DNA of 64,000 bases from Tessaracoccus palaemonis (GTDB lineage: Bacteria > Actinomycetota > Actinomycetes > Propionibacteriales > Propionibacteriaceae): NCBI RefSeq assembly GCF_019316905.1, contig NZ_CP079216.1, forward strand, positions 1,922,001 to 1,986,000, read 5' to 3'. Shown in pieces: positions 1-8,255 of the stretch. Positions within the stretch are counted from its first letter, which is position 1; each line of letters starts with the position of its first letter. The notes under the pieces were generated by a model, which was not told the DNA's origin, made no database searches, and saw only the letters and a program-made list of their open reading frames with translations. Both the position numbers and the translations under genes were made by a program.

Positions 1-236
1 GGGTCGTTCTCGAAGTCCCCCGTCGGCTCGACCTCGTAGACGTGCGGCGCGCCGTCGCCCAGGGCCGCGATCTCGGCCGCCAGCCCGGCGCCATCGGGCA
101 GCGCAGTGAAGTAGATGTGGTTCATCACCACCTCCGGCCGGTAGTTGGACGCGAACCCCGCGGTCAGAAGTTCCCCGACCCGCAGCTCGGCCCTCGTGCC
201 GTGGAAGAACGGTCCCTCGTCCAGTGCGCCTGTCAC
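1..236 (-). CDS. arr: Rifamycin ADP-ribosyltransferase (Arr), 3' part cut by window edge
   Basis: The 78 visible N-terminal residues match the Arr family closely: an FFHGTRAEL start, then LLTAGF, NYRPEVVMNHIYFTA and EVEPTGDFENDP. Arr enzymes transfer ADP-ribose from NAD+ to the C23 hydroxyl of rifamycins in the cytosol and so inactivate them. The family is about 140 residues, so a little over half the gene is visible and the C-terminus lies beyond base 1. I chose the GTG at 236 because the Arr motif begins a few residues after it; no strong ribosome binding site is visible. It is divergent from the dehydrogenase at 412. Chromosomal arr homologues are common in actinobacteria, so its presence does not prove acquired resistance. 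Confidence 0.85.
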   Translation of the reverse strand, partial: MTGALDEGPFFHGTRAELRVGELLTAGFASNYRPEVVMNHIYFTALPDGAGLAAEIAALGDGAPHVYEVEPTGDFEND

Positions 237-302
237 GGCCCCGACTCTACTGCCGCCGGTGCGTCGACGTCCCGATGAGGACCGTCGCCTCGCTGCGCCC
301 GG

Positions 303-329
303 CGCCCTTCGATGGGCTCAGGGAACCGG
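303..329. repeat. Dispersed intergenic repeat, copy 1 (CCCTTCGA...CTCAGGGAACC)
   Basis: A semi-palindromic stretch (CCCTTCGA, then GGCTCAGGG and AACCGG) lies between arr and the dehydrogenase. A second copy, including the preceding CGGCGC, occurs at about 42637-42680. The CCCTTCGA/CTCAGGG core resembles intergenic repeats I recall from other GC-rich bacterial genomes. It could form a short hairpin; its function is unknown. Confidence 0.6.
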
Positions 330-411
330 CCGGACAACTGGCGGTAGAGTCGCTGGCGACGCGGGGCCTCAGAGGCGAGCAGACCCACCGCCCTCACAAG
401 GAGACGAAATC

Positions 412-1362
412 TTGACCTACCGGACCGTGGTGCTGAACGCCGCACTCGTGAACTACGACGGCCTGGCCGGATACGACCGGATCGCCGACGAGGTCGTCAT
501 CTACGACGAGACCCCCGAGGAGCTGGTCCTGGAGCGGGTGGCGGGCTTCGACGTCGTCGTCACCAAGGAGATGCGGGTCAGCGGGGAGATCATCCGGCAG
601 TTCCCGGACAGCGTGAAGATGATCTGCGAGGCGGGCACCGGATACAACAACCTCGACCTCGAGGCCGCGCGGGAGAAGGGCATCGCTGTCTGCAACATCC
701 CCGCCTACAGCAGCGAACGCGTCGCACACACCGCGATCCTCCTGATCCTCAGCCTGGCCAGCTCGCTGCAGAAGCAGATCCGGATGCTGGCCGACGGCAA
801 CCACGACAACTTCCACCGGCACCTGATGGTCGACCACGTCGAGGTCAACGGCAAGACGCTGGGGGTCATCGGCTACGGCAACATCGCCAGGCAGATGATC
901 ACCGTCGCCCAGGCTCTCGGCATGCAGGTGATCGTCGCCACCCGCACCCCGCGTGAGGACGCCGACGGCGTGCACTTCACCACCCAGGAGGAGGTGTTCC
1001 GGCGCAGCGACTTCCTCTCGCTCAACTGCCCTCTGAACGAGCAGACGAGGCATCTCGTGAACGCGCACACCCTCGCGCTGATGAAGCCCTCCGCCTACGT
1101 CATCAACACCGCCCGGGGGCCCCTGATCGACGAGCAGGCGCTCATCGAGGCCATCCGCGACGGCGTCGTCGCCGGCGCCGGCCTGGATGTCCAGGAGAAC
1201 GAGCCGCTCGACGACTCCAGCCCGCTGTACTCCATGGACACCGTCATCATCACGCCGCACATGGGGTGGCGCGGCCTGGAGACGAGGCAGCGCCTCGTCC
1301 GGATGGTCGGCGACAACATCCGGGCGTTCGCCGCAGGCAGCCCCATCAACCGCGTCGCCTGA
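412..1362 (+). CDS. D-isomer-specific 2-hydroxyacid dehydrogenase
   Basis: This is a cytosolic NAD(P)-dependent oxidoreductase of 316 residues that interconverts a D-2-hydroxyacid and its 2-oxoacid. The dinucleotide-binding motif reads GVIGYGNIA. The catalytic Arg lies in NTARGPLIDE, the Glu in ENEPL and the His in TPHMGW, so the active-site set is complete. The start is a TTG at 412, supported by AAGGAG eight bases upstream; the reading frame is open further upstream, but that part runs over arr and is not family-like. Sequence alone does not separate glycerate/hydroxypyruvate reductase from lactate-type enzymes. It is a single-gene unit ending at a strong hairpin. Confidence 0.88.
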   Translation: MTYRTVVLNAALVNYDGLAGYDRIADEVVIYDETPEELVLERVAGFDVVVTKEMRVSGEIIRQFPDSVKMICEAGTGYNNLDLEAAREKGIAVCNIPAYSSERVAHTAILLILSLASSLQKQIRMLADGNHDNFHRHLMVDHVEVNGKTLGVIGYGNIARQMITVAQALGMQVIVATRTPREDADGVHFTTQEEVFRRSDFLSLNCPLNEQTRHLVNAHTLALMKPSAYVINTARGPLIDEQALIEAIRDGVVAGAGLDVQENEPLDDSSPLYSMDTVIITPHMGWRGLETRQRLVRMVGDNIRAFAAGSPINRVA

Positions 1363-1370
1363 GCATGCAT

Positions 1371-1398
1371 GTGCGGCGTCGGGTGCCCGACGCCGCAC
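1371..1398. terminator. Bidirectional hairpin between convergent genes
   Basis: A 13-bp perfect stem (GTGCGGCGTCGGG paired with CCCGACGCCGCAC) with almost no loop lies 8 bases after the dehydrogenase stop and 45 bases from the CueP-like stop. There is no clear T-run, as is common in GC-rich actinobacteria. It is placed to end transcription from both sides. Confidence 0.7.
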
Positions 1399-1442
1399 AC
1401 CCGCATGGGATACAGGATACCCCAGCTACCACTGGGATCTGC

Positions 1443-2051
1443 TCAGATCAGGTGCAGCGTGGTGATGCAGGTCGCGTCGTCGTCGCTGCGCGTGGAGACA
1501 CTCGTGGTGGCGCTGCGCCCCGCGTAGCTTGCGGTCAGCGTCGCCTCCAGGTCACGAGGAATCCAGAGCCCGACGAAACCGTTGTCGTAGGTCGTGAGCA
1601 CGTCGTCCACGAGGACATCTCCCGAGTCGTCGGTGAGCGTGACCGAGATGTCAGCGCTGGCGAGCTCACCCGTGCAGGTCGTCAGGCTGTGGAAGTAGCA
1701 CTCGTGGGTCTCATCGAGGTAGGGCGCGACCGAGACGTATACGACGTCTCGTGGCATGGGTAGCTCCGCCTCGCGACCCTCGTCATCGGAGAGCAGCAAC
1801 GAGTCCGGCCGGATCGAGGCCATCAGATCGGTCGGGCGCTGCGCGACGGGCATGGTGTCGAGTCGCTCGATGATCGCCGCAGCGTCGAGGCCCTCGAGGT
1901 CATGGTCGGCGAGGAGCCCGTCGCCTGCCTGCTGGCTTGACGCATCCGGCGCTGACTCCGCGCAACCGCTCACTGCGAGACCGGTCACAAGCAGGGTGAG
2001 GGCAGCCGAAACGATGAATGTGCGCCTGCGGGGTGTGATGGAGGTTGTCAT
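1443..2051 (-). CDS. CueP-family metal-binding lipoprotein
   Basis: This 202-residue protein starts with a lipoprotein signal: a TPRRR basic stretch, a hydrophobic run and the lipobox VSGC. The mature part has the CueP-family features I know: a DAAAIIERLDTMPVAQRP segment, a PTDLMASIRPD segment, the cysteine pair in CYFHSLTTC and a further Cys near the C-terminus (ATCITTL). In enterobacteria CueP is a periplasmic copper-binding protein; actinobacterial homologues are surface lipoproteins. The ATG at 2051 has AAGGA upstream and gives a clean signal peptide, whereas the longer frame does not. It follows the small membrane protein at 2159-2572 on the same strand. A metal role is inferred from the family. 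Confidence 0.82.
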   Translation of the reverse strand: MTTSITPRRRTFIVSAALTLLVTGLAVSGCAESAPDASSQQAGDGLLADHDLEGLDAAAIIERLDTMPVAQRPTDLMASIRPDSLLLSDDEGREAELPMPRDVVYVSVAPYLDETHECYFHSLTTCTGELASADISVTLTDDSGDVLVDDVLTTYDNGFVGLWIPRDLEATLTASYAGRSATTSVSTRSDDDATCITTLHLI

Positions 2052-2158
2052 GGGATTGTCCTTCATAAGCATGGGTGAACCTGGCGCGCCATGCGGCAGA
2101 CCGCGGAGACGCGTGAATGACGGGGCCGGATGCTCCAGCACTCGGCAAGGATCACCCG

Positions 2159-2572
2159 TCAGGTTCGACTGATGCAGAGGACTTCCAGGCGAGGGACCGC
2201 CGCCCGGACCGGCTCCGGCCGTGACACGCGCAGAAGCCGGCGCCAGCGCGTCGCCACCGACTCGCGCAGTTCACGCGGCGACCCAAGGGTGCCGAGCAAC
2301 AGGAACAGCGCGAGGAGGCAGGCCATGGCGGTGGTCAGGCCAGCTCCGGACCCGCAGTCGATCGCCCCGGCGGACCCGCCGTCGAAGTGGACGGCGACGT
2401 GTGTCTCGGCGTCGGTGATGGGTCCCGCAGGCGACTCCGAGCCGAGGACCGTCTGCCCGTTGGGCAGTGCCGTCGCCTCAGGCGCGTTCAGACCATGCAT
2501 GGTGAGTAGTCCGAGGATGACGGCCCCGCCGAGAAGCAGACACCTGAGCAGACGGGTCGCGCGCACCGCCAT
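2159..2572 (-). CDS. Small two-span membrane protein (DUF6153-like, tentative)
   Basis: This 137-residue protein has one hydrophobic span near the N-terminus (LLRCLLLGGAVILGLLTMHG) and a second around residues 85-100 (TTAMACLLALFLLLGTLG), with a basic C-terminal tail. The TMHG stretch closing the first span and the overall build recall the actinobacterial DUF6153 family, but I hold that loosely. The ATG at 2572 has AGGGGA seven bases upstream; a GTG at 2590 is an alternative. It sits upstream of and co-directional with the CueP-like lipoprotein, 107 bases apart. A shared role in metal handling at the membrane is plausible but not shown. Confidence 0.6.
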   Translation of the reverse strand: MAVRATRLLRCLLLGGAVILGLLTMHGLNAPEATALPNGQTVLGSESPAGPITDAETHVAVHFDGGSAGAIDCGSGAGLTTAMACLLALFLLLGTLGSPRELRESVATRWRRLLRVSRPEPVRAAVPRLEVLCISRT

Positions 2573-2664
2573 CGAGGAATCCCCTGTCACGCCCTCAGCC
2601 TAGCTGTTGGCACAGAGGCACCCACCCACCGGCCCCTCCGGCTACAACGTCGGCCGCGAGCGGC

Positions 2665-3924
2665 TCACTGCGCTGCCGTGCCCCCGGCTCGTTGGTGGGC
2701 CACACGCCCCACGACGCCGATGCACCCAACGGCTGCCGCCATCAGCACCGCAGCGGGCGGCAGCGACAACGCGAGCACGACGCACGCCACGAGGCCGACG
2801 ACGTTGAGCGCACGGGGCCAGCGGCGCTCCTCCCGCGGCTGACGCAGCGCCGCCAGGTTCGTGACCGCGTAATAGACGAGCACCCCGAAGGAACTGAAAC
2901 CGATCGCGGTGCGCACGTCGGTCAGCGCCACAAGCACGATGATCCCCACGGAGATCACGACCTGTGCGTGATCGGGGACATGATGCCGTGTATCCACGGA
3001 TGCGAGAACCCTGGGGAGGTCCCGCTCTCGCGCCATCGCCAGCACCGTTCGACTGACCCCCGCGAGCAGCGCAAGCAGCGACCCCAGGCAGGCTGCCATC
3101 GCTCCGACCCGCACGACGACTCCGGCCCAGGTGCCACCCGTCGCCTCGGCGGCCACCGCCGCCGGAGTCAGGGCGTCGGAAAGCCCGGCGCCAAGAACCC
3201 GCATGAGGCTGACCGCCACAAGGGCGTAGACCGTGACCGCGATGCCCAGCGCAATGAGGATCGCACGGCCCAGCAACTGAGGGCGGCGGACCTCCTCAGC
3301 GAGCGTCGCCATCCGGGCGAACCCGGCGAATGCGAAGAAGAACAGGCCCGCGGCCTGGAGAACCCCGGGAAGGCCCCCGTGATCGCCCGAGCGCCACGCA
3401 TCGGGGTTCCCTGCCTCGCCCGCCGTGCAGACGATGATCACCATGCCCAATGTCAGGAGCGTGGCTCCGAGCAGCACCCGCGCGACCAACGCCGTTCTGT
3501 GGATGCCCCGCAGGTTGGCCGCCGTCAGGGTGACAACGGCAGCGGCGGCGAGGAGGCGGTGCCACCACGACGAGGCTTCGGGCAGGGCGTGGGCGGCGAA
3601 TGTCATCGCCATCGCCGCACACGAGGCGGTCTTCCCGATCACGAATCCCCATCCAGCAAGGAACCCCCACCAGGGGCCGAGCACGATCCGCCCGAAGTGA
3701 TACGCGCCTCCCGACGAAGGGTAGGCAATGGCCAACTGCGCCGCCGAGACGGCATTGCAGAACGCGACGACGGCCGCGATGACCAACCCGATGAGCAGAT
3801 CGGCGCCCGCCGCCTGCGCCGCGGGAGCGAAGACCACGAACACGCCAGCTCCGATCATCGCGCACAGACCGATCACGACGGCGTCACCCGTTCCGAGTTG
3901 TCTCGCGAGGTGTGACTGACTCAT
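2665..3924 (-). CDS. APC-superfamily amino acid permease
   Basis: This integral membrane protein of 419 residues has about twelve hydrophobic segments. The N-terminus (LGTGDAVVIGLCAMIGAGVF) carries the GAG motif of APC transporters that binds the substrate backbone, and YPSSGGAYHF in the third span region is also typical. It most likely moves an amino acid or amine by proton coupling; the substrate cannot be told. The ATG at 3924 is preceded by AGGA at eight bases. A long upstream extension in the same frame runs through the terminator and tRNA region and is not coding. It has no operon partner on its 5' side. Confidence 0.85.
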   Translation of the reverse strand: MSQSHLARQLGTGDAVVIGLCAMIGAGVFVVFAPAAQAAGADLLIGLVIAAVVAFCNAVSAAQLAIAYPSSGGAYHFGRIVLGPWWGFLAGWGFVIGKTASCAAMAMTFAAHALPEASSWWHRLLAAAAVVTLTAANLRGIHRTALVARVLLGATLLTLGMVIIVCTAGEAGNPDAWRSGDHGGLPGVLQAAGLFFFAFAGFARMATLAEEVRRPQLLGRAILIALGIAVTVYALVAVSLMRVLGAGLSDALTPAAVAAEATGGTWAGVVVRVGAMAACLGSLLALLAGVSRTVLAMARERDLPRVLASVDTRHHVPDHAQVVISVGIIVLVALTDVRTAIGFSSFGVLVYYAVTNLAALRQPREERRWPRALNVVGLVACVVLALSLPPAAVLMAAAVGCIGVVGRVAHQRAGGTAAQ

Positions 3925-4020
3925 GTGGCGATCCTGACACCCTTGAGTGAACGCCGGGTGACCGGAAGCTCTGGATCGAGCGCTCGGGTCGCAGGCCGGA
4001 TGCGCGAGGCCACCGTCGGG

Positions 4021-4060
4021 GAAAAGCAGAAGGCCCACCGTCTCCGGCGGGCCTTCTGCT
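4021..4060 (-). terminator. Intrinsic terminator of tRNA-Ala
   Basis: A 12-bp perfect stem (AGCAGAAGGCCC with its complement) closes on a 12-base loop and is followed on the minus strand by TTTTC. It begins 6 bases after the tRNA 3' end, the classic position for a tRNA terminator. Confidence 0.85.
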
Positions 4061-4065
4061 GTCGG

Positions 4066-4138
4066 TGGAGGTAAGGGGATTCGAACCCCTGGCCTCTTCC
4101 ATGCCATGGAAGCGCGCTACCAACTGCGCCATACCCCC
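4066..4138 (-). tRNA. tRNA-Ala, anticodon GGC
   Basis: A 73-base cloverleaf can be folded: acceptor GGGGGTA with TACCTCC plus discriminator A, D arm GCGC...GCGC with the AGTTGGTA loop, anticodon stem CTTCC/GGAAG around the loop ATGGCAT, and a T arm with GGTTCGAATCC. The anticodon GGC reads GCC, a heavily used alanine codon in this GC-rich genome. The CCA end is not encoded. It has its own promoter and terminator and separates the APC permease from the heme locus. Confidence 0.95.
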
Positions 4139-4187
4139 AGACCTGTGATCTGGATCACTCTCCTGCCGCCTCCCGGCGACTTGGAAG

Positions 4188-4217
4188 ACTTTAGCGCATC
4201 CCGGCGGAGGGTGCCAA
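4188..4217 (-). promoter_or_regulatory. Promoter for tRNA-Ala
   Basis: On the minus strand TTGGCA (4217-4212) and TAAAGT (4193-4188) are separated by 18 bases, close to the primary sigma-factor consensus. Transcription would start about 40 bases before the mature tRNA. Confidence 0.65.
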
Positions 4218-4258
4218 ATCGGGGGTCCGTGACCGCCGGGACACAGCAGAAGTCCTTG

Positions 4259-5938
4259 TCATTCCCTGTTGAACTTGCCTTTCAGGGCCCGGGCGAGGGC
4301 GGCGACGCCGTAGACGTCCTTGGACTTCGCAGTCTCGAAAACGGGGACCCCTGCGGCCTCGAGAACGGAGGCGGTCTCGTCGTCCCAGGCGAGCGCGAGG
4401 ACGTCGTCGCGGTTGCCCAGGACGTTGATGTAGGCCTCGGCCGTCGACGGCTGCGACAGCAGGATCGCGTCCCAGGTTCCGGCGTCCCACTTGGCCCGCA
4501 GCTCCGGTTCGATCTCGGCCACGTCCTCCATGGAGTAGATCTCGTTGCGCTCGACGGCATAGCCCTTGTCGCGCAGCCCCTGCTCCAGCTTGGTGGACAG
4601 CTGACGGGGCCCGGGGATGACAACCCGCTGGTCGCCCTCCGCGGGTGGGAACATCTCGACGAGGCGCTGCGAGCTCGCCGTGCCCTCGGGGCACAGCGTC
4701 ACCGTGTAGCCGGCCTCCTCGACGATCTGCTGGGTGGTGGTGCCCATCGCGGCGACCTTCGCGCCGTCGGGAATGTCCCAGCCTCGCTCGCGCAGTGCCC
4801 ACATGGTCTGGCCCGACGGGATGACGACCCAGTCGGCGCCGCGCATCAGGTTGTCTGCCGCAACGAGCTTTCCCTCCTGGATCGTGACGCAGTCGACGCG
4901 GAGCCCGTTGCTGCGCAGCGAGGTCGCGAGGCGGCCCTCCAGTCGCGGCAGCAGCACGCGGACGCGATCGTCGTCGGCGGCGCTCTCCACGAACATCGAC
5001 TCGGGGTCGACCTGCTCCGCGTTGAGGTCGACGTTGGCGAGGACCTCGGGCGCGATGAAACGGTCGGCGCGGCGCTGCAGGAGGGCGTTCGCCACGTTGT
5101 GGCCGGTGCGCTCGGCGTGCAGGTGCGAGGTCGGGAGGCCGATCTCCAGCACGACGCGCTTGGTGCCGTCGACGGAGAACACGCCGGCCTTCAGGCCGAG
5201 CACGCCGCGGCGCGACGCGATCGCACCGACCGGCGCCAGGTAGGTCGTGTGGAGGCCCGTCAGCACGGCGCGTTCGGCCTCCACGCAGATGCGGGTCTCG
5301 ATGTCGTCGATGACCGACAGCGCCTCGATCACGTCGGCGGCATCCCTGGGGCATTCGAGCGCCAGCACGCCCTGACCCGGCGCGGGGAGGATGGGCAGGT
5401 ACTCGGCGATGCGGTCCTCGTGGCCCAGCGACTTGGCCGCGATGGCCGAGATGACGATCGCGTCGAGGTCGCCCGGTTCGACGCGGCGGAACCGCTCCTC
5501 TGCGGTGCCCCCGACCTCGACGAACGTCAGGTCGGGCCGTAGCGCGCGGACCTGGGCCATCCGGCGCAAGGCCGAGACCCCGACGCGGGACTTGCGCGGC
5601 AGCGCGGCGAGCGGGTGTCCCGACAGCGAGACGAGCACGTCGCGGTGGTCGCCCCGCTTCGGGACGGCGGCGATCGTCAGATCCTCGGGGTAGTTGCTCA
5701 GCGGAAGATCCTTGTGGGAGTGGACGACCACGTCGCACTTGCCGTCACGCAGCGCGTCGCGGAGCTCTGCGGCGAAGGACAGCACGGAGTAGCCGTCGGC
5801 CATGTGGCTCGCGTCGGCCGCCTCGGTGGTGACCTGCACCACCTCAACCTCATGTCCGGCGTCGCGCAGCCTGCCCGCCACGTACTCGCTACGTGCCAGC
5901 GCCAATGCCGACCCGCGCACACCCAACCGAAGCTTCAC
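4259..5938 (-). CDS. HemC-HemD-like fusion paralogue lacking catalytic residues
   Basis: This 559-residue protein aligns along its length with the intact HemC-HemD fusion at 8252-9880: a porphobilinogen-deaminase fold (about 1-310) joined to a uroporphyrinogen III synthase-like half (about 325-559). Asp77 (VHSHKDLP) and the Arg125-Arg126 pair are kept. The Cys that holds the dipyrromethane cofactor is Tyr233 (TTYLAPVG, against GGCAAPIA at 233 in the other copy). Two catalytic arginines are Gly143 and Ser170. In the HemD half, FTSAATL has become IPSGQTM. It is unlikely to make hydroxymethylbilane. The frame is intact and the start (GTG 5938 with AAGGAA) is good, so it is maintained, not decaying. 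It is last in the hemE-cgoX-hemCD-hemB-hemL series, 65 bases after hemL, with a GCACAC/GTGTGC hairpin in the gap. A regulatory or tetrapyrrole-binding role is possible. Confidence 0.85.
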   Translation of the reverse strand: MKLRLGVRGSALALARSEYVAGRLRDAGHEVEVVQVTTEAADASHMADGYSVLSFAAELRDALRDGKCDVVVHSHKDLPLSNYPEDLTIAAVPKRGDHRDVLVSLSGHPLAALPRKSRVGVSALRRMAQVRALRPDLTFVEVGGTAEERFRRVEPGDLDAIVISAIAAKSLGHEDRIAEYLPILPAPGQGVLALECPRDAADVIEALSVIDDIETRICVEAERAVLTGLHTTYLAPVGAIASRRGVLGLKAGVFSVDGTKRVVLEIGLPTSHLHAERTGHNVANALLQRRADRFIAPEVLANVDLNAEQVDPESMFVESAADDDRVRVLLPRLEGRLATSLRSNGLRVDCVTIQEGKLVAADNLMRGADWVVIPSGQTMWALRERGWDIPDGAKVAAMGTTTQQIVEEAGYTVTLCPEGTASSQRLVEMFPPAEGDQRVVIPGPRQLSTKLEQGLRDKGYAVERNEIYSMEDVAEIEPELRAKWDAGTWDAILLSQPSTAEAYINVLGNRDDVLALAWDDETASVLEAAGVPVFETAKSKDVYGVAALARALKGKFNRE

Positions 5939-6003
5939 AATGATTCCTTCCCTCAGGCCGCCTGTGGCCGAAGTACATCGCACACGAAAGTGTGCCTAGT
6001 TTC

Positions 6004-7293
6004 TCATGAACCCGCGGCGGCGCGTGCCGCTGCCGGGAGTGCGGAGACGATCTGGTCCATGGCCTTGTCATCATGCGCTGCGGACAGGAACCACGCCTCG
6101 AACGCCGACGGCGGCAGGGCCACCTTCTGGTCAAGCATGGCGTGGAAGAACCGGGCGAAGGCCGCCTGGTCCTGCGCCTTCGCGTCGTCGTAGGTGGAGA
6201 CCTCGCCGTCGCGGAAGAAGACGGAGAACAGGTTCCCGGCGTTCTGGACGACGTGCGGCACCCCCGCGGCCGAGAGAGCCTCGCCGACGGCCAGCTGCAG
6301 CTGGGCCGAGCGGTCGTCGATGTGGTCGTAGACGCCCCGGTCGGCCAGCCGGAGCGTGGCGAGGCCGGCGGCGGTGGCCAACGGGTTCCCCGACAGCGTC
6401 CCGGCCTGGTAGACCGGCCCGACGGGGGCGAGCAGCTGCATGAGGTCGGCGCGGCCGCCGAGCGCGGCGAGCGGCATGCCGCCGCCGACGACCTTGCCGA
6501 ACGTGACGAGATCGGGCGCGTACGCGTTGCGCTCGAGGCCGAGCCAGCCGGCCTCGTGGACGCGGAAGCCGGTGAGGACCTCGTCGACGATCAGGAGCGC
6601 GCCGTGGCGGCTCGTCAGGTCGCGCAGGGCGGCGTTGAAGCCGGGCGCGGGGGCGACGACGCCCATGTTGCAGGGGGCGGCCTCGGTGATGACGGCGGCG
6701 ATCCGGTCGCCGGCCTCGGCGAAGACGCGCTCCAGCGCGTCGAGGTCGTTGTAGTCGACGACGATCGTGTCGCGGGCGGCGGCCTGCGTGACGCCGGCGG
6801 AGCCCGGCAGGCCCTGCGTGGCGACGCCGGACCCGGCGGCGGCGAGCAGCGCGTCCGAGTGCCCGTGGTAGCAGCCGGCGAACTTGACGATGGCGTCGCG
6901 GCCCGTGGCGCCGCGGGCCAGCCGGACCGCGGTCATGGTGGCCTCGGTGCCGGTCGACACGAAACGGACCTGCTCGGCGGCGGGCACCCTCGCGCGCACG
7001 GCTTCGGCGAGCTCGACCTCGGCCAGGGTCGGGGCACCGAAAGACAGGCCCTTCGCGGCGGCCTCGCGGACGGCCTCGACGACATCCGGGTGCGCGTGAC
7101 CCAGCAGCGCCGGTCCCCACGAGCAGACAAGGTCGACGTAGCGGTCGCCGTTCTCGTCGAAGACGTACGCGCCCTCGGAGCGTGAGATGAACAGCGGCGT
7201 GCCGCCGACCGACCCGAAGGCCCTGACGGGCGAGTCGACGCCGCCTGGGATCACGCGGCGGGCGCGCTCGAAGAGTTCCTGGTCGCGGTTCAC
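6004..7293 (-). CDS. hemL: Glutamate-1-semialdehyde 2,1-aminomutase
   Basis: This 429-residue, PLP-dependent, cytosolic enzyme turns glutamate-1-semialdehyde into 5-aminolevulinate, the second step of the C5 heme route. [21 protein letters not shown] at the N-terminus is a HemL signature, and the PLP lysine lies in [13 protein letters not shown], with the preceding Asp in [12 protein letters not shown] chose the GTG at 7293, which overlaps the hemB stop by four bases (GTGA) and has AGGA eight bases upstream; an ATG at 7302 adds three residues and is also possible. It is translationally coupled to hemB. Confidence 0.95.
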   Translation of the reverse strand: MNRDQELFERARRVIPGGVDSPVRAFGSVGGTPLFISRSEGAYVFDENGDRYVDLVCSWGPALLGHAHPDVVEAVREAAAKGLSFGAPTLAEVELAEAVRARVPAAEQVRFVSTGTEATMTAVRLARGATGRDAIVKFAGCYHGHSDALLAAAGSGVATQGLPGSAGVTQAAARDTIVVDYNDLDALERVFAEAGDRIAAVITEAAPCNMGVVAPAPGFNAALRDLTSRHGALLIVDEVLTGFRVHEAGWLGLERNAYAPDLVTFGKVVGGGMPLAALGGRADLMQLLAPVGPVYQAGTLSGNPLATAAGLATLRLADRGVYDHIDDRSAQLQLAVGEALSAAGVPHVVQNAGNLFSVFFRDGEVSTYDDAKAQDQAAFARFFHAMLDQKVALPPSAFEAWFLSAAHDDKAMDQIVSALPAAARAAAGS

Positions 7294-8255
7294 TTCCACC
7301 ATCCTGCGAGTTCCTTGGCCCAGTAGGTGAGCACGATGTCCGCGCCGGCCCGCACGATCGCGGTCACGGACTCGTCGATCGCCCGCTGACGGTCGATCCA
7401 GCCGTTGGCGGCCGCGGCCTCGATCATCGCGTACTCCCCCGACACCTGGTAGGCGGCCACCGGCACGTCGGAGATCTCGGCGACGTCGGCCAGGACGTCC
7501 AGGTAGTAGCCGGCCGGCTTGACCATGACCATGTCGGCGGCCTCCGCGAGGTCGAGCTCGGCCTCGCGGAGCCCCTCTCGACGGTTCGCGGGGTCCTGCT
7601 GGTACGTCTTCCGGTCGCCCGTGAGCGTGGAGTCGACAGCCTCCCGGAAGGGGCCGTAGAAGGCAGAGGCGTACTTGGCCGCGTACGCAAGGATCGCGAC
7701 GTCCTCGAAGCCCTCGCCGTCCAGGCCGGCGCGGATGGCCTCGACCTGACCGTCCATCATCCCCGACGGGGCGACGACGTGCGCGCCGGCGGAGGCCTGC
7801 GCGACGGCCATCGAGACGTAGGCGGCGAGCGTCGGGTCGTTGTCGACGCGGCCGTCGGGTGTGAGAAAGCCGCAGTGGCCGTGCGTGGTGAACTCGTCCA
7901 GGCAGGTGTCGGCCATGATGACGGTGTCGTCGCCGACCTCCTCGCGCAGGGCGCTGAGCCCGCGCTGCAGGATCCCGTCCGCGGCCCACGCCTGCGTTCC
8001 GCGGTCGTCCTTGTCCGCCTCGTCCGGCACCCCGAAGAGCATCAGCCCGCCGACCCCCGCCTCGACAGCCTCGACGGCGGCCCGCCTGAGCCCGTCGAGG
8101 TCGTGGCGCCGCACGCCGGGCATCGAGGAGATGTCGGCGCCGGACTCGCCGACGAACATGGGCAGCACGAGCTGCGAGGGACGCGGGTTGACCTCGCGCA
8201 CGAGACGCCGCATGGCGGGCGTGGTGCGCAGCCTTCTCGGACGGATGGTGATCAT
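7290..8255 (-). CDS. hemB: Porphobilinogen synthase (5-aminolevulinate dehydratase)
   Basis: This 321-residue enzyme condenses two 5-aminolevulinate molecules into porphobilinogen. Both Schiff-base lysines are visible, in [13 protein letters not shown] and [12 protein letters not shown]. The metal region reads [14 protein letters not shown], so the middle cysteine of the classical three-Cys zinc site is Asp; I recall a similar CLDEF form in other actinobacteria, so this is a family variant and not damage. ATGA overlap with the upstream hemCD stop implies coupled translation. Confidence 0.96.
   Translation of the reverse strand: MITIRPRRLRTTPAMRRLVREVNPRPSQLVLPMFVGESGADISSMPGVRRHDLDGLRRAAVEAVEAGVGGLMLFGVPDEADKDDRGTQAWAADGILQRGLSALREEVGDDTVIMADTCLDEFTTHGHCGFLTPDGRVDNDPTLAAYVSMAVAQASAGAHVVAPSGMMDGQVEAIRAGLDGEGFEDVAILAYAAKYASAFYGPFREAVDSTLTGDRKTYQQDPANRREGLREAELDLAEAADMVMVKPAGYYLDVLADVAEISDVPVAAYQVSGEYAMIEAAAANGWIDRQRAIDESVTAIVRAGADIVLTYWAKELAGWWK

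Noticed and set aside
145..411. N-terminal extension of the dehydrogenase frame to 145
   Set aside because: It overlaps arr on the other strand, has no family similarity, and a TTG with AAGGAG at 412 gives the normal protein.
4191..5738. A 515-residue Arg/Pro-rich frame on the minus strand over the hemCD-like gene
   Set aside because: It is the out-of-frame shadow of the real gene, with low-complexity RRP-rich composition typical of GC-rich off-frames.
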